From assembly GCA_022649305.1 (NCBI GenBank), contig JALCNW010000053.1:1-32008 (forward strand): a DNA stretch of 32,008 nt. Direction: 5' to 3'. Below the pieces are notes generated by a model, which worked only from the letters and a program-made list of their open reading frames with translations, had not been told where the DNA came from and did not search any database. This DNA is from Enterobacter sp. Lineage in GTDB: Bacteria > Pseudomonadota > Gammaproteobacteria > Enterobacterales > Enterobacteriaceae. Shown in pieces: positions 9,696-19,640 of the stretch (positions are counted from its first letter, which is position 1; each line of letters opens with the position of its first letter). The position numbers were made by a program, and so were the translations under genes.

Positions 9696-12600
9696 ATGGC
9701 GAATTTTTTCATCGATCGCCCCATATTTGCCTGGGTGCTGGCAATTATTTTATGTCTGACAGGCACTCTCGCTATTCTGTCACTTCCCGTTGAGCAATAC
9801 CCCGATCTGGCTCCGCCGAACGTTCGTATTACCGCCAACTATCCTGGGGCATCAGCGCAAACGCTGGAAAACACCGTCACCCAGGTTATTGAGCAAAATA
9901 TGACCGGACTCGATAACCTGATGTATATGTCTTCGCAAAGCAGCGCGACAGGCCAAGCGACCGTCACCTTGAGTTTCACAGCCGGTTCCGATCCCGATGA
10001 AGCGGTACAGCAGGTGCAAAACCAGCTGCAATCAGCGATGAGAAAGCTACCACAGGCGGTGCAGAATCAGGGCGTTACGGTGCGTAAGACTGGGGATTCC
10101 AATATCCTGACCATCGCCTTTGTCTCAACCGATGGTTCGATGGATAAGCAGGATATCTCGGATTACGTCGCCAGTAACATTCAGGACCCGCTTAGCCGTA
10201 TCAACGGCGTGGGTGATATTGACGCCTATGGTTCACAGTATTCCATGCGCATCTGGCTGGATCCGGCGAAGCTCAACGCCGTCCAGATGACGGCAACCGA
10301 CGTTACCGATGCCATTAAATCCCAGAACGCGCAAATCGCCGTGGGCCAGCTTGGCGGCACGCCGTCCGTCGATAAACAGGCGCTGAATGCCACGATCAAT
10401 TCGCAGTCGCTCCTTCAGACCCCGGAACAATTTCGCGATATTACGTTGCGCGTGAATCAGGACGGTTCCGAAGTCCGTCTGGGCGATGTCGCCAAAGTGG
10501 AGATGGGTGCTGAGAAATATGACTATCTAAGCCGCTTTAACGGCGATCAGGCATCTGGCCTCGGGGTGAAACTTGCCTCCGGAGCGAACGAAATGGCGAC
10601 CGCAAAACTGGTCATCGACCGGCTGGACGAATTATCGCAATATTTCCCGCACGGCCTGGAATATAAAGTCGCCTACGAAACCACTTCGTTCGTGAAGGCA
10701 TCCATTGAAGACGTCGTGAAAACCCTGCTCGAAGCTATCGCGCTGGTGTTCCTCGTGATGTACCTGTTCCTGCAAAACTTCCGCGCGACGCTCATTCCCA
10801 CTATCGCCGTTCCGGTGGTATTGCTGGGGACCTTCGCGGTGCTATACGCCTTTGGATACAGCATTAATACGCTCACCATGTTCGCAATGGTGCTGGCGAT
10901 CGGCCTGCTGGTGGACGATGCCATCGTGGTGGTCGAGAACGTCGAGCGCATCATGAGCGAAGAAGGACTCTCTCCGCGTGACGCTACGCGTAAGTCGATG
11001 GGACAAATTCAGGGGGCGCTGGTGGGGATTGCCATGGTGCTCTCGGCAGTGTTCGTGCCGATGGCCTTCTTCGGTGGCACAACCGGTGCGATTTATCGTC
11101 AGTTCTCAATCACCATTGTTTCAGCGATGGTGCTGTCAGTGCTGGTGGCGATGATCCTCACTCCCGCGCTGTGTTCAACGCTTCTTAAGCCATTACACAA
11201 GGGCGAGCAGCACGGACAGAAAGGGTTCTTCGGCTGGTTTAACCGCATGTTTAACCGCAACGCGGCGCGCTACGAAGCCGGGGTCGCAAAGATATTACAC
11301 CGCAGCCTGCGCTGGATTTTAGTCTACGTGTTACTGCTCGGTGGCATGGTCTTTCTCTTCCTTCGCTTGCCTACCTCGTTCTTGCCGCTAGAAGACAGGG
11401 GCATGTTCATCACCTCGGTACAGCTACCGAGTGGCGCGACACAACAGCAAACGCTCAAAGTCGTCGAGAATGTCGAACAGTACTTTTTCACCCAAGAAAA
11501 AGACAATATTGTGTCGGTGTTTTCTACCGTCGGCTCTGGCCCTGGCGGTAATGGCCAGAACGTCGCGCGTATGTTTGTCCGCCTGAAAGGCTGGGACGAG
11601 CGCGACAGCAAGACGGGCTCCTCATTTGCCATTATCGAACGCGCCACCAAAGCCTTTAGCCACATCAAAGAGGCGCGCGTGTTCGCCAGCAGCCCGGCGG
11701 CCATTAGCGGGCTAGGCAGTTCTGCCGGTTTTGATATGGAGCTTCAGGATCATGCGGGCGTTGGACATGATGCACTCATGGCAGCGCGCGATAAACTGCT
11801 GGAACTGGCTGGCAAAGATCCCGTGCTGACCCGTGTGCGACATAACGGCCTGGACGATAGCCCGCAGCTTCAGGTGGATATCGATCAGCGCAAAGCGCAG
11901 GCATTGGGCGTCTCCATTGACGATATCAACGATACGCTGCAAACCGCGTGGGGTTCCAGCTACGTCAATGACTTTATGGACCGGGGCCGCGTGAAGAAAG
12001 TGTATGTTCAGGCAGCAGCGCCCTATCGCATGCTGCCGGACGATATCAATCTGTGGTACGTGCGTAACAACGCGGGTGGCATGGTGCCGTTCTCGGCGTT
12101 CGCCACCTCCCATTGGGAAAGTGGTTCACCTCGTCTGGAACGCTACAATGGCTATTCTGCACTCGAAATCGTGGGTGAAGCCGCACCGGGCGTCAGTACC
12201 GGGACCGCGATGGATGTGATGGAAAAGCTGGTACAGCAACTGCCCGCCGGTTTCGGACTAGAGTGGACGGCGATGTCCTATCAGGAACGCCTGTCGGGTG
12301 CTCAGGCCCCTGCGCTTTACGCCCTCTCGCTGCTGGTTGTCTTCCTGTGTCTGGCGGCACTGTATGAAAGCTGGTCCGTGCCGTTCTCGGTGATGCTGGT
12401 GGTTCCACTCGGCGTCATGGGTGCCCTGCTTGCCACCTGGATGCGCGGGCTTGAGAATGACGTTTACTTCCAGGTTGGCTTGCTAACCGTTATTGGATTG
12501 TCGGCAAAAAACGCCATTCTGATCGTCGAGTTTGCCAATGAGATGAATTCGAAGGGCCATGATTTGCTTTCATCAACGCTGCATGCCTGTCGTCAGCGAC

Positions 12601-12809
12601 TGCGCCCCATTCTGATGACCTCACTGGCATTTGTCTTCGGCGTATTGCCAATGGCAACCAGTTCCGGCGCGGGCTCCAGCAGCCAGCATGCGGTGGGTAC
12701 GGGGGTAATGGGCGGCATGATTTCGGCCACTATTCTGGCTATCTATTTCGTTCCGCTGTTCTTCGTACTGGTGCGTCGTCGATTCCCGTTAAAAGAACGG
12801 CCTGAATAA
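9696..12809 (+). CDS. acrD: Aminoglycoside/multidrug RND efflux transporter AcrD
   Basis: An inner-membrane proton-driven RND pump of 1037 residues, the usual AcrB/AcrD length, with twelve expected transmembrane segments and two large periplasmic loops. The proton-relay residues are present: Asp407 and Asp408 in [13 protein letters not shown], and Lys938 in [13 protein letters not shown]. Assignment to AcrD rather than AcrB rests on its place after narQ and on its standing alone: no membrane-fusion gene is adjacent, and E. coli AcrD uses AcrA and TolC encoded elsewhere. Known substrates are aminoglycosides and some anionic beta-lactams, deoxycholate and novobiocin. The [17 protein letters not shown] start is typical. 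Two hairpin terminators follow. Confidence 0.96.
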   Translation: MANFFIDRPIFAWVLAIILCLTGTLAILSLPVEQYPDLAPPNVRITANYPGASAQTLENTVTQVIEQNMTGLDNLMYMSSQSSATGQATVTLSFTAGSDPDEAVQQVQNQLQSAMRKLPQAVQNQGVTVRKTGDSNILTIAFVSTDGSMDKQDISDYVASNIQDPLSRINGVGDIDAYGSQYSMRIWLDPAKLNAVQMTATDVTDAIKSQNAQIAVGQLGGTPSVDKQALNATINSQSLLQTPEQFRDITLRVNQDGSEVRLGDVAKVEMGAEKYDYLSRFNGDQASGLGVKLASGANEMATAKLVIDRLDELSQYFPHGLEYKVAYETTSFVKASIEDVVKTLLEAIALVFLVMYLFLQNFRATLIPTIAVPVVLLGTFAVLYAFGYSINTLTMFAMVLAIGLLVDDAIVVVENVERIMSEEGLSPRDATRKSMGQIQGALVGIAMVLSAVFVPMAFFGGTTGAIYRQFSITIVSAMVLSVLVAMILTPALCSTLLKPLHKGEQHGQKGFFGWFNRMFNRNAARYEAGVAKILHRSLRWILVYVLLLGGMVFLFLRLPTSFLPLEDRGMFITSVQLPSGATQQQTLKVVENVEQYFFTQEKDNIVSVFSTVGSGPGGNGQNVARMFVRLKGWDERDSKTGSSFAIIERATKAFSHIKEARVFASSPAAISGLGSSAGFDMELQDHAGVGHDALMAARDKLLELAGKDPVLTRVRHNGLDDSPQLQVDIDQRKAQALGVSIDDINDTLQTAWGSSYVNDFMDRGRVKKVYVQAAAPYRMLPDDINLWYVRNNAGGMVPFSAFATSHWESGSPRLERYNGYSALEIVGEAAPGVSTGTAMDVMEKLVQQLPAGFGLEWTAMSYQERLSGAQAPALYALSLLVVFLCLAALYESWSVPFSVMLVVPLGVMGALLATWMRGLENDVYFQVGLLTVIGLSAKNAILIVEFANEMNSKGHDLLSSTLHACRQRLRPILMTSLAFVFGVLPMATSSGAGSSSQHAVGTGVMGGMISATILAIYFVPLFFVLVRRRFPLKERPE

Positions 12810-12821
12810 AAACAGCAATAA

Positions 12822-12848
12822 AAAAGGCGGCTCCGATGGCCGCCTTTT
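12822..12848 (+). terminator. Rho-independent terminator of acrD
   Basis: A perfect ten-base inverted repeat, AAAAGGCGGC with GCCGCCTTTT, around a seven-base loop starts 12 bases after the acrD stop. The A and T ends make it usable in both directions, so it could also stop leftward transcription from ypfM. Confidence 0.85.
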
Positions 12849-12852
12849 CATT

Positions 12853-12877
12853 GTGTGATTTATCACACGATTTTTTT
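12853..12877 (+). terminator. Second terminator-like hairpin after acrD
   Basis: GTGTGA and TCACAC pair around a four-base TTTA loop and are followed by GA and seven Ts. It sits four bases after the first hairpin, so it may be a back-up terminator. A CRP site was considered for this palindrome and rejected, because the half-site spacer is four rather than six bases. Confidence 0.5.
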
Positions 12878-12912
12878 ACTTATTTATGTGCTCTTGCCAT
12901 TCTTCCAGAATT

Positions 12913-12972
12913 TCATTTACGAAGCATGTCTTCGATAAAATCTTTCCAGTTCCCCAGTTCACGTTCAATCAT
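12913..12972 (-). CDS. ypfM: Small protein YpfM (19 residues)
   Basis: The reverse strand encodes MIERELGNWKDFIEDMLRK and a TGA stop, which I recognise as the small protein YpfM annotated at this position beside acrD in E. coli. A good ribosome binding site (AGAGAGG) precedes the ATG. The peptide is charged, with Trp and Phe positioned as on an amphipathic helix, and has no membrane segment. Its function is unknown. Conservation of sequence, ribosome binding site and place supports a real gene despite its size. On the same strand, upstream at roughly 12983-13005, are TAGAAT- and TAATAAT-like -10 candidates. Confidence 0.85.
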   Translation of the reverse strand: MIERELGNWKDFIEDMLRK

Positions 12973-13360
12973 AACAACCTCTCTTATTATTATGCGTATT
13001 CTATGAGAATATATCGGTAATGTGAAGATATTTTAATCAATGATGATAACCACCTGCGCCTTGCTGTAACAGGCGTGACTTAAATATGAACCTTGAACGA
13101 TAAATTTTATGTGACCAATAGCAATATTTCGAAACAACCATACAAGAGGGTGATGATCTTATTATGTACTGACTTTCATAGACATTATCTTTGCTGGACA
13201 TTTATGCGTAAAAAATGAAAGAATATTCAGCGTACATCTGTAGGTTGAATTAACCTGCTTATCTAATTCAGTTATAAATTGCAGGTGTTAAATTTTGCTA
13301 ACGCTTATAACATCGAAAAAATTGAACATTTATCGTTAAATAACCGCAAAAGGATTCAAC
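12973..13360. other. AT-rich intergenic region between ypfM and yffB
   Basis: A stretch of 388 bases clearly richer in A and T than the flanking genes. I see no reading frame with both a convincing start and ribosome binding site. It should hold the leftward ypfM promoter near 12983-13005 and the rightward yffB-dapE promoter toward its right end. An imperfect inverted repeat, TTAACCTGC at 13250-13258 with GCAGGTGTTAA at 13281-13291, spans a 22-base loop. A smaller one (CGCC with GGCG) lies near 13058-13076. The composition would suit H-NS binding, but that is conjecture. Confidence 0.5.
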
Positions 13361-13708
13361 ATGATTGTGATGTACGGCATTAAAAACTGCGACACTATCA
13401 AGAAAGCACGACGCTTCCTTGAGGCGAATAACGTTGATTATCGCTTTCATGACTACCGCGCAGATGGCCTTGATGCCGAGTTCCTTGATTCCGCCATCGC
13501 TGAACTGGGATGGGAAGCGTTGCTCAACACCCGTGGCACGACCTGGCGCAAACTCGATGAGTCACGTCGTGACAGCATCACCGATGCCGACAGCGCGGCA
13601 AAATTAATGCTTGAAATGCCCGCTATTATCAAACGCCCATTGCTCTACGCGCCCGGGCAGCCTATGCTGCTGGGCTTTAGTGAATCCAGTTATCAGACTT
13701 ATATTTGA
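13361..13708 (+). CDS. yffB: ArsC/Spx-family protein YffB
   Basis: A 115-residue thioredoxin-fold protein of the ArsC/Spx family. The N-terminal [19 protein letters not shown] contains a single cysteine at about residue 10 in the arsenate-reductase position, and the C-terminal IIKRPLLY segment holds the family's conserved Arg-Pro. The family includes glutaredoxin-dependent arsenate reductases, but YffB has no proven arsenate role and lacks the NPRCSKSR-type motif seen in YfgD at 25607. It ends about three residues earlier than the E. coli protein as I recall it. The ATG follows AAAGGA. dapE begins 10 bases downstream, so the two form an operon. Confidence 0.92.
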   Translation: MIVMYGIKNCDTIKKARRFLEANNVDYRFHDYRADGLDAEFLDSAIAELGWEALLNTRGTTWRKLDESRRDSITDADSAAKLMLEMPAIIKRPLLYAPGQPMLLGFSESSYQTYI

Positions 13709-13718
13709 GGTGTAGTTT

Positions 13719-14846
13719 ATGTCATGCCCGGTCATTGAGCTGACTCAGCAGCTTATTCGCCGTCCTTCCCTTAGCCCGGACGATGCAGGTTGTCAGGCAT
13801 TAATGATTGAGCGCCTGCGCGCAATTGGCTTTACCGTTGAACGCATGGATATTGGCGATACTCAGAACTTCTGGGCATGGCGCGGTCAGGGTGAAACGTT
13901 AGCCTTTGCCGGCCATACCGACGTAGTGCCGGCTGGCGATGCCGACCGCTGGATTAACCCACCGTTTGAACCCACGATTCGTGACGGTATGCTGTTTGGC
14001 CGTGGTGCCGCAGATATGAAAGGTTCGCTGGCGGCCATGGTCGTCGCGGCAGAACGTTTCGTTGCACAGCATCCCAACCATCGCAATCGCCTTGCGTTCC
14101 TGATTACCTCCGATGAAGAAGCCAGTGCGAAAAATGGCACGGTGAAAGTCGTCGAAACGCTGATGGCGCGTCACGAACGTCTGGACTACTGCCTGGTGGG
14201 TGAACCTTCCAGCACGGAAGTGGTTGGCGATGTGGTGAAAAACGGTCGTCGCGGCTCGCTGACCTGTAACCTGACGATTCACGGCGTGCAGGGCCACGTG
14301 GCTTATCCGCATCTGGCGGACAACCCGGTACACCGTGCCGCACCGATGCTGAATGAACTGGTCAATATTGAGTGGGACAAAGGCAACGAATTCTTCCCGC
14401 CAACCAGTATGCAGATTGCTAACCTTCAGGCGGGTACTGGCAGCAACAACGTTATTCCGGGTGATTTCTCCGTGCAGTTCAACTTCCGCTTTAGTACGGA
14501 ATTGACTGACGAGATGATTAAAGCGCGCGTCATCGCTCTGCTGGATAAATACGAACTGCGCTACACCCTGGACTGGTGGCTTTCCGGCCAGCCGTTCCTG
14601 ACCCAGCGCGGAAAACTGGTTGATGCGGTGGTTAACGCTATCGCGCACTATAATGAGATTAAACCGCAGCTGTTGACGACCGGAGGGACATCTGACGGAC
14701 GCTTTATTGCCCGCATGGGCGCGCAGGTTGTCGAACTGGGACCAGTAAACGCCACCATTCACAAAATCAATGAATGTGTGAACGCAGCTGATTTGCAGCT
14801 ACTGGCTCGTATGTATCAACGTATCATGGAGCAACTCGTCGCCTGA
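13719..14846 (+). CDS. dapE: N-succinyl-L,L-diaminopimelate desuccinylase
   Basis: A 375-residue M20-family dizinc hydrolase. It removes succinate from N-succinyl-LL-diaminopimelate in lysine and peptidoglycan-precursor synthesis and is essential in E. coli. Metal-site motifs are in order: [13 protein letters not shown] (His near residue 67), [14 protein letters not shown] (bridging Asp near 100), the general-base pair in [11 protein letters not shown] (near 134), and [11 protein letters not shown]. The C-terminal [11 protein letters not shown] supplies the last metal-binding His. The lid domain (residues about 180-290) is complete. It sits between yffB and ypfN. dapA, for an earlier step of the same pathway, lies at 20692-21570 in a separate leftward group. 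Confidence 0.97.
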   Translation: MSCPVIELTQQLIRRPSLSPDDAGCQALMIERLRAIGFTVERMDIGDTQNFWAWRGQGETLAFAGHTDVVPAGDADRWINPPFEPTIRDGMLFGRGAADMKGSLAAMVVAAERFVAQHPNHRNRLAFLITSDEEASAKNGTVKVVETLMARHERLDYCLVGEPSSTEVVGDVVKNGRRGSLTCNLTIHGVQGHVAYPHLADNPVHRAAPMLNELVNIEWDKGNEFFPPTSMQIANLQAGTGSNNVIPGDFSVQFNFRFSTELTDEMIKARVIALLDKYELRYTLDWWLSGQPFLTQRGKLVDAVVNAIAHYNEIKPQLLTTGGTSDGRFIARMGAQVVELGPVNATIHKINECVNAADLQLLARMYQRIMEQLVA

Positions 14847-14871
14847 CGACTGCTCTGAGAAGGAAAAGCGA

Positions 14872-15069
14872 ATGGATTGGCTGGCTAAATATTGGTGGAT
14901 TTTGGTATTGGTGTTTCTGGTAGGCGTGTTGCTTAACGTCATCAAAGATCTTAAGCGCGTTGACCACAAGAAGTTCCTTGCCAATAAGCCCGAACTTCCT
15001 CCACATCGTGACTTTAACGATAAGTGGGACGATGACGACAACTGGCCGAATAAAGACCAGAAGAAGTGA
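14872..15069 (+). CDS. ypfN: UPF0370 small membrane protein YpfN
   Basis: A 65-residue protein with one N-terminal transmembrane helix (about residues 4-23, [20 protein letters not shown]) followed by a highly charged cytoplasmic tail rich in Asp, Lys and Trp. It matches the uncharacterised YpfN family, which has about 66 residues in E. coli. The ATG follows AGAAGGA. It lies 25 bases after dapE and is probably cotranscribed with it. No function is known. Confidence 0.9.
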   Translation: MDWLAKYWWILVLVFLVGVLLNVIKDLKRVDHKKFLANKPELPPHRDFNDKWDDDDNWPNKDQKK

Positions 15070-15079
15070 TCGTCCGGTT

Positions 15080-15102
15080 CCCTCTCTCGCCACGAGAGAG
15101 GG
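15080..15102. terminator. Hairpin between convergent ypfN and ypfH
   Basis: A perfect ten-base stem, CCCTCTCTCG with CGAGAGAGGG, encloses a three-base loop. It fills the 39-base gap between the two convergent stop codons. There is no T tract on either side, so it may act bidirectionally or mainly protect 3' ends. A related CCCTCTC-type palindrome occurs at 22799-22818. Confidence 0.55.
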
Positions 15103-15108
15103 ACTAAC

Positions 15109-15804
15109 TCACATAAACTCTACAATATCATCGTCGTTTGGCTTAGCGCCGCTCAGTGCCTCGTCAAAATAATGCTTCGGCACGGTAAAGCGCAGATGAT
15201 CCAACGCAAGCTGCATACTGCGATCGTCAATCGCATGACCTAACTCGTCGACGATATCCAGCGTCACATCCCCACCTGCCTGAATCAATGCTTCCTGCGC
15301 GGCTACAGCATGCGAAAGCTCAATAACTCGATCCTCACCACCGTGAATCAGATGAACCGTCGTCGCGGTGGTTGCAGCCTGCGGCAGCGTCGCAAAACGC
15401 CCGTTAAACGCAACAACGCGCGAGACCAGTCCCGGCTGCGCTTTTACGCTTTCAAGCGACATAATTGCCCCTTGAGAAAAACCAATCAACGCGGTGGCAC
15501 CGGCCCCAACGCCGCTTTGCTTCTGCCAGTAGCGGACCGTTTCAATGAAGTTCGGCATAATGGCATCGATACGCGCCTGGCGATTCTCTTCCGTCACGCC
15601 CTGCACCGAGAACCATTGTCTCCCAGCGGGACCGCAAGGTTCGACGCCACCCACGCTTACGATCAGCGCGTCCGGGAAAACAGGCGCAAACCAGCTACCA
15701 ATTTGTCCCATGTTGGCGGCGTTGTCGCCTACACCATGAAAGAGCAGCAGCAGTTGTTGCGCGGGTTTTTCGGGGCTTTGAACAACAAAACTTTCGTGTT
15801 TCAT
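15109..15804 (-). CDS. ypfH: Alpha/beta-hydrolase esterase YpfH
   Basis: A 231-residue cytoplasmic alpha/beta-hydrolase of the phospholipase/carboxylesterase type. E. coli YpfH has carboxylesterase activity on short acyl esters; its natural substrate is unknown. The oxyanion-hole motif LLLFHGVGDN is near residues 19-28, the nucleophile elbow GFSQGA near residue 108, and the catalytic acid and base are probably in HLIHGGEDRVI and DELGHAID. No signal peptide is seen. It lies about 70 bases downstream of tmcA in the same direction. Confidence 0.92.
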   Translation of the reverse strand: MKHESFVVQSPEKPAQQLLLLFHGVGDNAANMGQIGSWFAPVFPDALIVSVGGVEPCGPAGRQWFSVQGVTEENRQARIDAIMPNFIETVRYWQKQSGVGAGATALIGFSQGAIMSLESVKAQPGLVSRVVAFNGRFATLPQAATTATTVHLIHGGEDRVIELSHAVAAQEALIQAGGDVTLDIVDELGHAIDDRSMQLALDHLRFTVPKHYFDEALSGAKPNDDDIVEFM

Positions 15805-15877
15805 GGCGGTCTCCTTAATTGATGTTCAGGATTTTACGCCTGTGCCAGGTAATGACCATGCCACTTTATTGAAGAAG

Positions 15878-17824
15878 TCATTGAAAAAATTGCCATTGCA
15901 AAATGGCGTCTTTCAACTGCTGGCAGCGCGAATGATCAAGACGTTCAAGCGCTTGTGCCGTTTCACTGCGAAGCTTTGCCAGCAAGGATTTTCGTCCAGT
16001 GCTATCCGTTGCACCTGCCATTTTTGCGCGCAGTGCCGGAAGCGGCATGTCCACGGATAATAGCAAACGGGTTAACGCAGCAACGGAGGTCGAAAACGCC
16101 CGGTGGGCAAAGGCAAAACCCGCCAGTTCCAGCCAGTCGTCATCATTCAGGGTGGCTTCCCAGCGATCGATAACAGGGATCTTTTCGTCGTTCCATGCCG
16201 ATAACACGCGCGCATCCCGGCATAAGCGCTGGTGCGCCTGTTCACAAAGCGTATGCCCCGCCTCACTGAGCGGCAACAACGCCATCGCGGTGAAGCAACC
16301 GCTGCTCGCTTCGCGGTGGCTGCCCATCCGCACCAACACAAAACCGCACTGCTGCCAGAAGCGCCACAGCTCGTCGGTATAGCCGAAACTCACCGACAGA
16401 TAATCTTCACCGCGTGCATTGCAGATGAGCGCCTGCCCGATACCTTCCCGCTGGCGATGAGGATGTACTGCAATGCGGGTTACCCGTCGACCTTTCAGCG
16501 TCGCCGCCAGAGGCGATCCGCCGTGTGCCGCCAGAGATTGCGCCACCAGATTGCCGCGTGGACGCCTGAAGCCCGCCCAGACAGCCTGGCTGAGCGCCGC
16601 GCTTAATCCGCCCTCATCCACCAGCCAGAGCGCCCCCGCAATATCGGAGCCTGCCAGTGCGACAGAAAAGTGCTGACCGGGTGCGTCCATCATGCGGCGT
16701 AAATCGAGTGGTGAAGTGCGGTAGTGCGCGGCACACAACAATTCATATACGCCTGCCACCCGTGTCGGGTCGCTTTCCCACGCCTGCGGCTCAAGCGACG
16801 TTAAACACACGTCACCTTCGGGTTTGCGATCGATAAGCGCATCGTCAAACAGAAGGGCATTCGCTACCAGCCGCTCAAGCGGACACCCGACGGCCCAACG
16901 AACGGGCGTTGATAAGGTATACCGCTGCAACCCGGTAAACCGGGCGCAGAACTTCAGCAGAAAACCACGCCCCGTGCCTTCATAGCCCTGCACGGTAGTG
17001 GTCAGCAGCACGCGAGGAAAGCGCTGAACCAGCCTCTCCAGTAGCGGGCCAGGGATGGCTGCCGCTTCATCGACAATCAGCCATTCCGCCCGCTGCGTTG
17101 ACGCCAGCAGTGCGTCCGGAGCCATAAAATGGAAATGCGCCCCGGCAAAACGGGCAATAACATCCGTTGCCCCTTTCGCAGGCGCAGTCACTAAGGCGTT
17201 TTGTGAAAGCGTATTGAGTAACATTCCCGCCAGCGCGGACTTTCCGCGTCCGCGCGGCGCCGTCACGGCGGCCACGCCATGTTTCATGGACAAAAGGGAT
17301 GCAAGAATATCGGCTTGTTCGCGTTGCGGCTCACCGTTTGCTGGCTGCCAGTCAGGCGCATCCGAAAGACAAGGAACTGAGAGAGGAACAGATTGCTGCC
17401 AGACAATCACATCAGGATCGGCGGCAATCGTCCGGCAAAAATGGCGAATAAAGTGCGGAGTGGCAATCGGTTCGGGACTGTCGCTCCAGCGTACGGAATC
17501 AAAGTCAGGTTTTTCTGCCCATTCTGAGAGCGGTGGAACCCGCAGCACCAACAGGCTACCGGCACGCAACGTCCCGCTCAGTGCGGCAAAGGCCGAAACG
17601 TCAAATCCGTGCTGGGCATCGAAGATGGCATGCAGGAACTCACGACCCAGCAGACCACTGATGGCCTGTGAGTGATTATCCTGTAGCCACAGCCAGTCTC
17701 CGGTAAAGGCATCACGCAGGGCTGTCACCTGCGTCAATGTCCATTGTTCATCACCGCTGAGGACAACCAGCCGACGATGGCCTTGACGCTGGAGCTGGCT
17801 AATCAGATGTGCAAACGGCAACAT
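15878..17824 (-). CDS. tmcA: tRNA(Met) cytidine acetyltransferase TmcA
   Basis: ATP-dependent enzyme that makes N4-acetylcytidine at the wobble base of elongator tRNA-Met, using acetyl-CoA. At 648 residues it is somewhat shorter than the E. coli protein (about 671). Domains in order: an N-terminal DUF1726-type region; an RNA-helicase-like ATPase with Walker A PRGRGKSALAG near residue 190 and Walker B IVDEAAAIPG near 255; a GNAT acetyltransferase domain with TRIAVHPHRQREGIGQAL near 460; and a C-terminal tRNA-binding tail. The start is either GTG at 17827 or ATG at 17824. I chose the ATG, which overlaps the ypfJ stop by one base (TGATG), implying translational coupling. Confidence 0.94.
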   Translation of the reverse strand: MLPFAHLISQLQRQGHRRLVVLSGDEQWTLTQVTALRDAFTGDWLWLQDNHSQAISGLLGREFLHAIFDAQHGFDVSAFAALSGTLRAGSLLVLRVPPLSEWAEKPDFDSVRWSDSPEPIATPHFIRHFCRTIAADPDVIVWQQSVPLSVPCLSDAPDWQPANGEPQREQADILASLLSMKHGVAAVTAPRGRGKSALAGMLLNTLSQNALVTAPAKGATDVIARFAGAHFHFMAPDALLASTQRAEWLIVDEAAAIPGPLLERLVQRFPRVLLTTTVQGYEGTGRGFLLKFCARFTGLQRYTLSTPVRWAVGCPLERLVANALLFDDALIDRKPEGDVCLTSLEPQAWESDPTRVAGVYELLCAAHYRTSPLDLRRMMDAPGQHFSVALAGSDIAGALWLVDEGGLSAALSQAVWAGFRRPRGNLVAQSLAAHGGSPLAATLKGRRVTRIAVHPHRQREGIGQALICNARGEDYLSVSFGYTDELWRFWQQCGFVLVRMGSHREASSGCFTAMALLPLSEAGHTLCEQAHQRLCRDARVLSAWNDEKIPVIDRWEATLNDDDWLELAGFAFAHRAFSTSVAALTRLLLSVDMPLPALRAKMAGATDSTGRKSLLAKLRSETAQALERLDHSRCQQLKDAILQWQFFQ

Positions 17825-18696
17825 CACATGGCTTTGCCGAAGGTATTACACTGCGCCGGATCGCCGCTGGTGAAGCCGCGTTTAAACCAGCTGTAGCGCT
17901 CTTCTGACGTGCCGTGCGTAAAGCTATCGGGTACGACGCGCCCCTGGCTTTGCTGCTGAAGGCGATCGTCACCAATAGCCTGCGCCGCGTTTAACGCCTC
18001 TTCCAGGTCACCGGCTTCCAGTACGCCCTGCTGCTGCATGCTGTGGCCCCAGACGCCTGCGAAGCAATCCGCCTGAAGCTCCATGCGCACGGACAGACGG
18101 TTCACTTCCGTCTGGCTGGCGTTTTGCTGGAGCTGACGCACTTTGGGTTCGATACCGAGCAGTTTTTGCACGTGATGACCCACTTCATGGGCAATGACGT
18201 AGCCCTGGGCAAAATCGCCGTCGGCGCCGAGCTTACGCTTCATGTCATCATAGAAAGAGAGATCGATATAAACGGTGCTATCGGCCGGGCAATAAAATGG
18301 CCCCATAACCGATTGGCCTGTGCCGCATCCGGTGCGGGTTGCACCACGATACATGACGAGTTTGGGCTGCTGATAGGTGCGTCCCATTTTATCGAAAAGC
18401 TGACCCCAGGTATCTTCAGTGGTGGCGAGTATCACGGAGGTGAATTTTGCGGCTTCATCTTCGTTCGGGCTGATGGAGCGCTGGGATTGCTGCTGCTGTT
18501 GTTGTACAGGTTCACCGGTCATTAACCCGGTCAGATCGACACCGTAGTAGCCAGCCACCAGAACGATAATCAGCAGAACGATTCCGCCTTTACCACGCGG
18601 AAGCCGCATGCCAGGACCGCCCATAGAGGGCCCACCGCCGCCACTGCTGCGTCTGTCATCTACATTGTCACTTTCACGACGCCCTTGCCAGCGCAT
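17824..18696 (-). CDS. ypfJ: Neutral zinc metallopeptidase family protein YpfJ
   Basis: A 290-residue membrane-anchored protein of the putative neutral zinc metallopeptidase family. After a glycine-rich, charged N-terminus comes one transmembrane segment ([17 protein letters not shown], about residues 38-54), so the rest is probably periplasmic. The zinc motif HEVGHH lies in [15 protein letters not shown], with [13 protein letters not shown] downstream supplying the likely third ligand. A Gln-rich stretch follows the membrane segment, and cysteines occur in TGCGTG and FYC. Substrates are unknown. An upstream in-frame GTG at 18702 lies inside the GAGGTGG ribosome binding site, so the ATG at 18696 is the start. 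tmcA overlaps its stop. Confidence 0.9.
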   Translation of the reverse strand: MRWQGRRESDNVDDRRSSGGGGPSMGGPGMRLPRGKGGIVLLIIVLVAGYYGVDLTGLMTGEPVQQQQQQSQRSISPNEDEAAKFTSVILATTEDTWGQLFDKMGRTYQQPKLVMYRGATRTGCGTGQSVMGPFYCPADSTVYIDLSFYDDMKRKLGADGDFAQGYVIAHEVGHHVQKLLGIEPKVRQLQQNASQTEVNRLSVRMELQADCFAGVWGHSMQQQGVLEAGDLEEALNAAQAIGDDRLQQQSQGRVVPDSFTHGTSEERYSWFKRGFTSGDPAQCNTFGKAM

Positions 18697-18779
18697 AACC
18701 ACCTCGAATCAATACCATCAGTAATAGATAGATCGTAGGCGGTTAGCGTCAGGATTACCATAAGAAACAAGGGTAAGAA

Positions 18780-18805
18780 GCCAAAGGATGTCCTCATCCT
18801 CTGGC
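18780..18805 (-). terminator. Probable terminator after purC
   Basis: Read leftward, GCCAGAGGATG pairs with CATCCTTTGGC (one mismatch) around a four-base loop, 12 bases after the purC stop, followed by a weak TTCTT tract. It separates purC from ypfJ. The poor T tract makes full termination uncertain. Confidence 0.55.
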
Positions 18806-18817
18806 AAAGGTGCGAAA

Positions 18818-19531
18818 TTAGTCGAGTTTTACGCCAAGACGATGTGCAACGGCTTCATAGGCTTCGATCAGGCCACCCAGACTCTGGCGGAAACGGTCTT
18901 TATCCATTTTATCCAGCGTTTCTTTATCCCACAGGCGGCTACCGTCCGGTGAGAACTCATCGCCCAGCACCACTTCACCCTTGTAAAGACCGAACTCAAG
19001 CTTGAAATCGACCAGAATCAGACCCGCGTCATCAAACAGCTTTTTCAGGACGTCGTTCGCTTTGTAGGTCAGTTCCTGCATGCGCGCCAGATTCTCTTTG
19101 CTAACCCAGTTGAAGGTTTCACAGTAAGATTCATTGATCATCGGGTCGTGCATTTCGTCGTTTTTCAGGAACAGATCAAACAGCGGCGGGTTGAGTTCAA
19201 TGCCTTCTTCAATGCCAAGACGCTTCACCAGGGAGCCTGCTGCACGGTTACGGATCACGCATTCAACCGGAACCATATCCAGTTTTTTCACCAGACATTC
19301 CGTATCAGACAACAACGCTTCCATCTGAGTTGGGATACCCGCTTCTGCCAGCTTGCTCATAATGAAGTGGTTGAACTTATTGTTCACCATGCCTTTACGA
19401 TCGAACTGTTCAATGCGTGCGCCATCCCCTGCTGACGTATCATTGCGGAACTCGAGCACCAACAGATCCGGGTTTTCGGTGCTGTATACGGTCTTCGCTT
19501 TGCCACGATACAACTCAGCTTGCTTCTGCAT
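18818..19531 (-). CDS. purC: Phosphoribosylaminoimidazole-succinocarboxamide synthase (SAICAR synthetase)
   Basis: A 237-residue cytosolic enzyme of de novo purine synthesis. It joins CAIR with aspartate using ATP. Family signatures are the N-terminal YRGKAKTVY phosphate-contact motif, [27 protein letters not shown], and the C-terminal LVDFKLEFG and [13 protein letters not shown] segments. An in-frame ATG two codons earlier is too close to the AGGAG site, and the ATG at 19531 ([10 protein letters not shown]) matches the E. coli length. A PurR box lies about 55 bases upstream. It lies downstream of dapA-bamC in the same direction but has its own promoter region after the bamC terminator. Confidence 0.97.
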   Translation of the reverse strand: MQKQAELYRGKAKTVYSTENPDLLVLEFRNDTSAGDGARIEQFDRKGMVNNKFNHFIMSKLAEAGIPTQMEALLSDTECLVKKLDMVPVECVIRNRAAGSLVKRLGIEEGIELNPPLFDLFLKNDEMHDPMINESYCETFNWVSKENLARMQELTYKANDVLKKLFDDAGLILVDFKLEFGLYKGEVVLGDEFSPDGSRLWDKETLDKMDKDRFRQSLGGLIEAYEAVAHRLGVKLD

Positions 19532-19583
19532 CTTCATTACTCCTGGTGTGATGATTTGTGTTCAAAACTAGGGATATTATGCC

Positions 19584-19599
19584 ACGCACACGTTTGCGT
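19584..19599 (-). promoter_or_regulatory. PurR operator of purC
   Basis: On the reverse strand the sequence reads ACGCAAACGTGTGCGT. The first ten bases match the PurR consensus ACGCAAACGTTTTCNT exactly and the rest is palindromic. A -10-like CATAAT follows on the same strand at 19577-19582, placing the operator over the -35 region. Repression by PurR with hypoxanthine or guanine is the expected effect, as for E. coli purC. Confidence 0.8.
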
Positions 19600-19615
19600 A
19601 GCACGAAAATAAAAA

Positions 19616-19634
19616 GGGCTGGATTTACCAGCCC
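19616..19634 (-). terminator. Rho-independent terminator of bamC
   Basis: GGGCTGG and CCAGCCC form a perfect seven-base stem with a five-base loop, followed on the reverse strand by TTTTTATTTT. It starts a few bases after the bamC stop, so it should end most dapA-bamC transcripts before the purC promoter. Confidence 0.85.
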
Positions 19635-19640
19635 TCTTAT

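Noticed and set aside
12855..12868. TGTGATTTATCACA palindrome as a CRP or FNR site
   Set aside because: The half-sites are four bases apart, not six, and a run of seven Ts follows, so a terminator hairpin explains it better.
13899..14762. 287-residue reverse open frame
   Set aside because: It is opposite dapE, which is a full-length conserved essential gene; the frame shows no family motif.
15310..15822. 170-residue forward open frame
   Set aside because: It is opposite ypfH, with Arg- and Asn-rich low-complexity composition and no recognisable domain.
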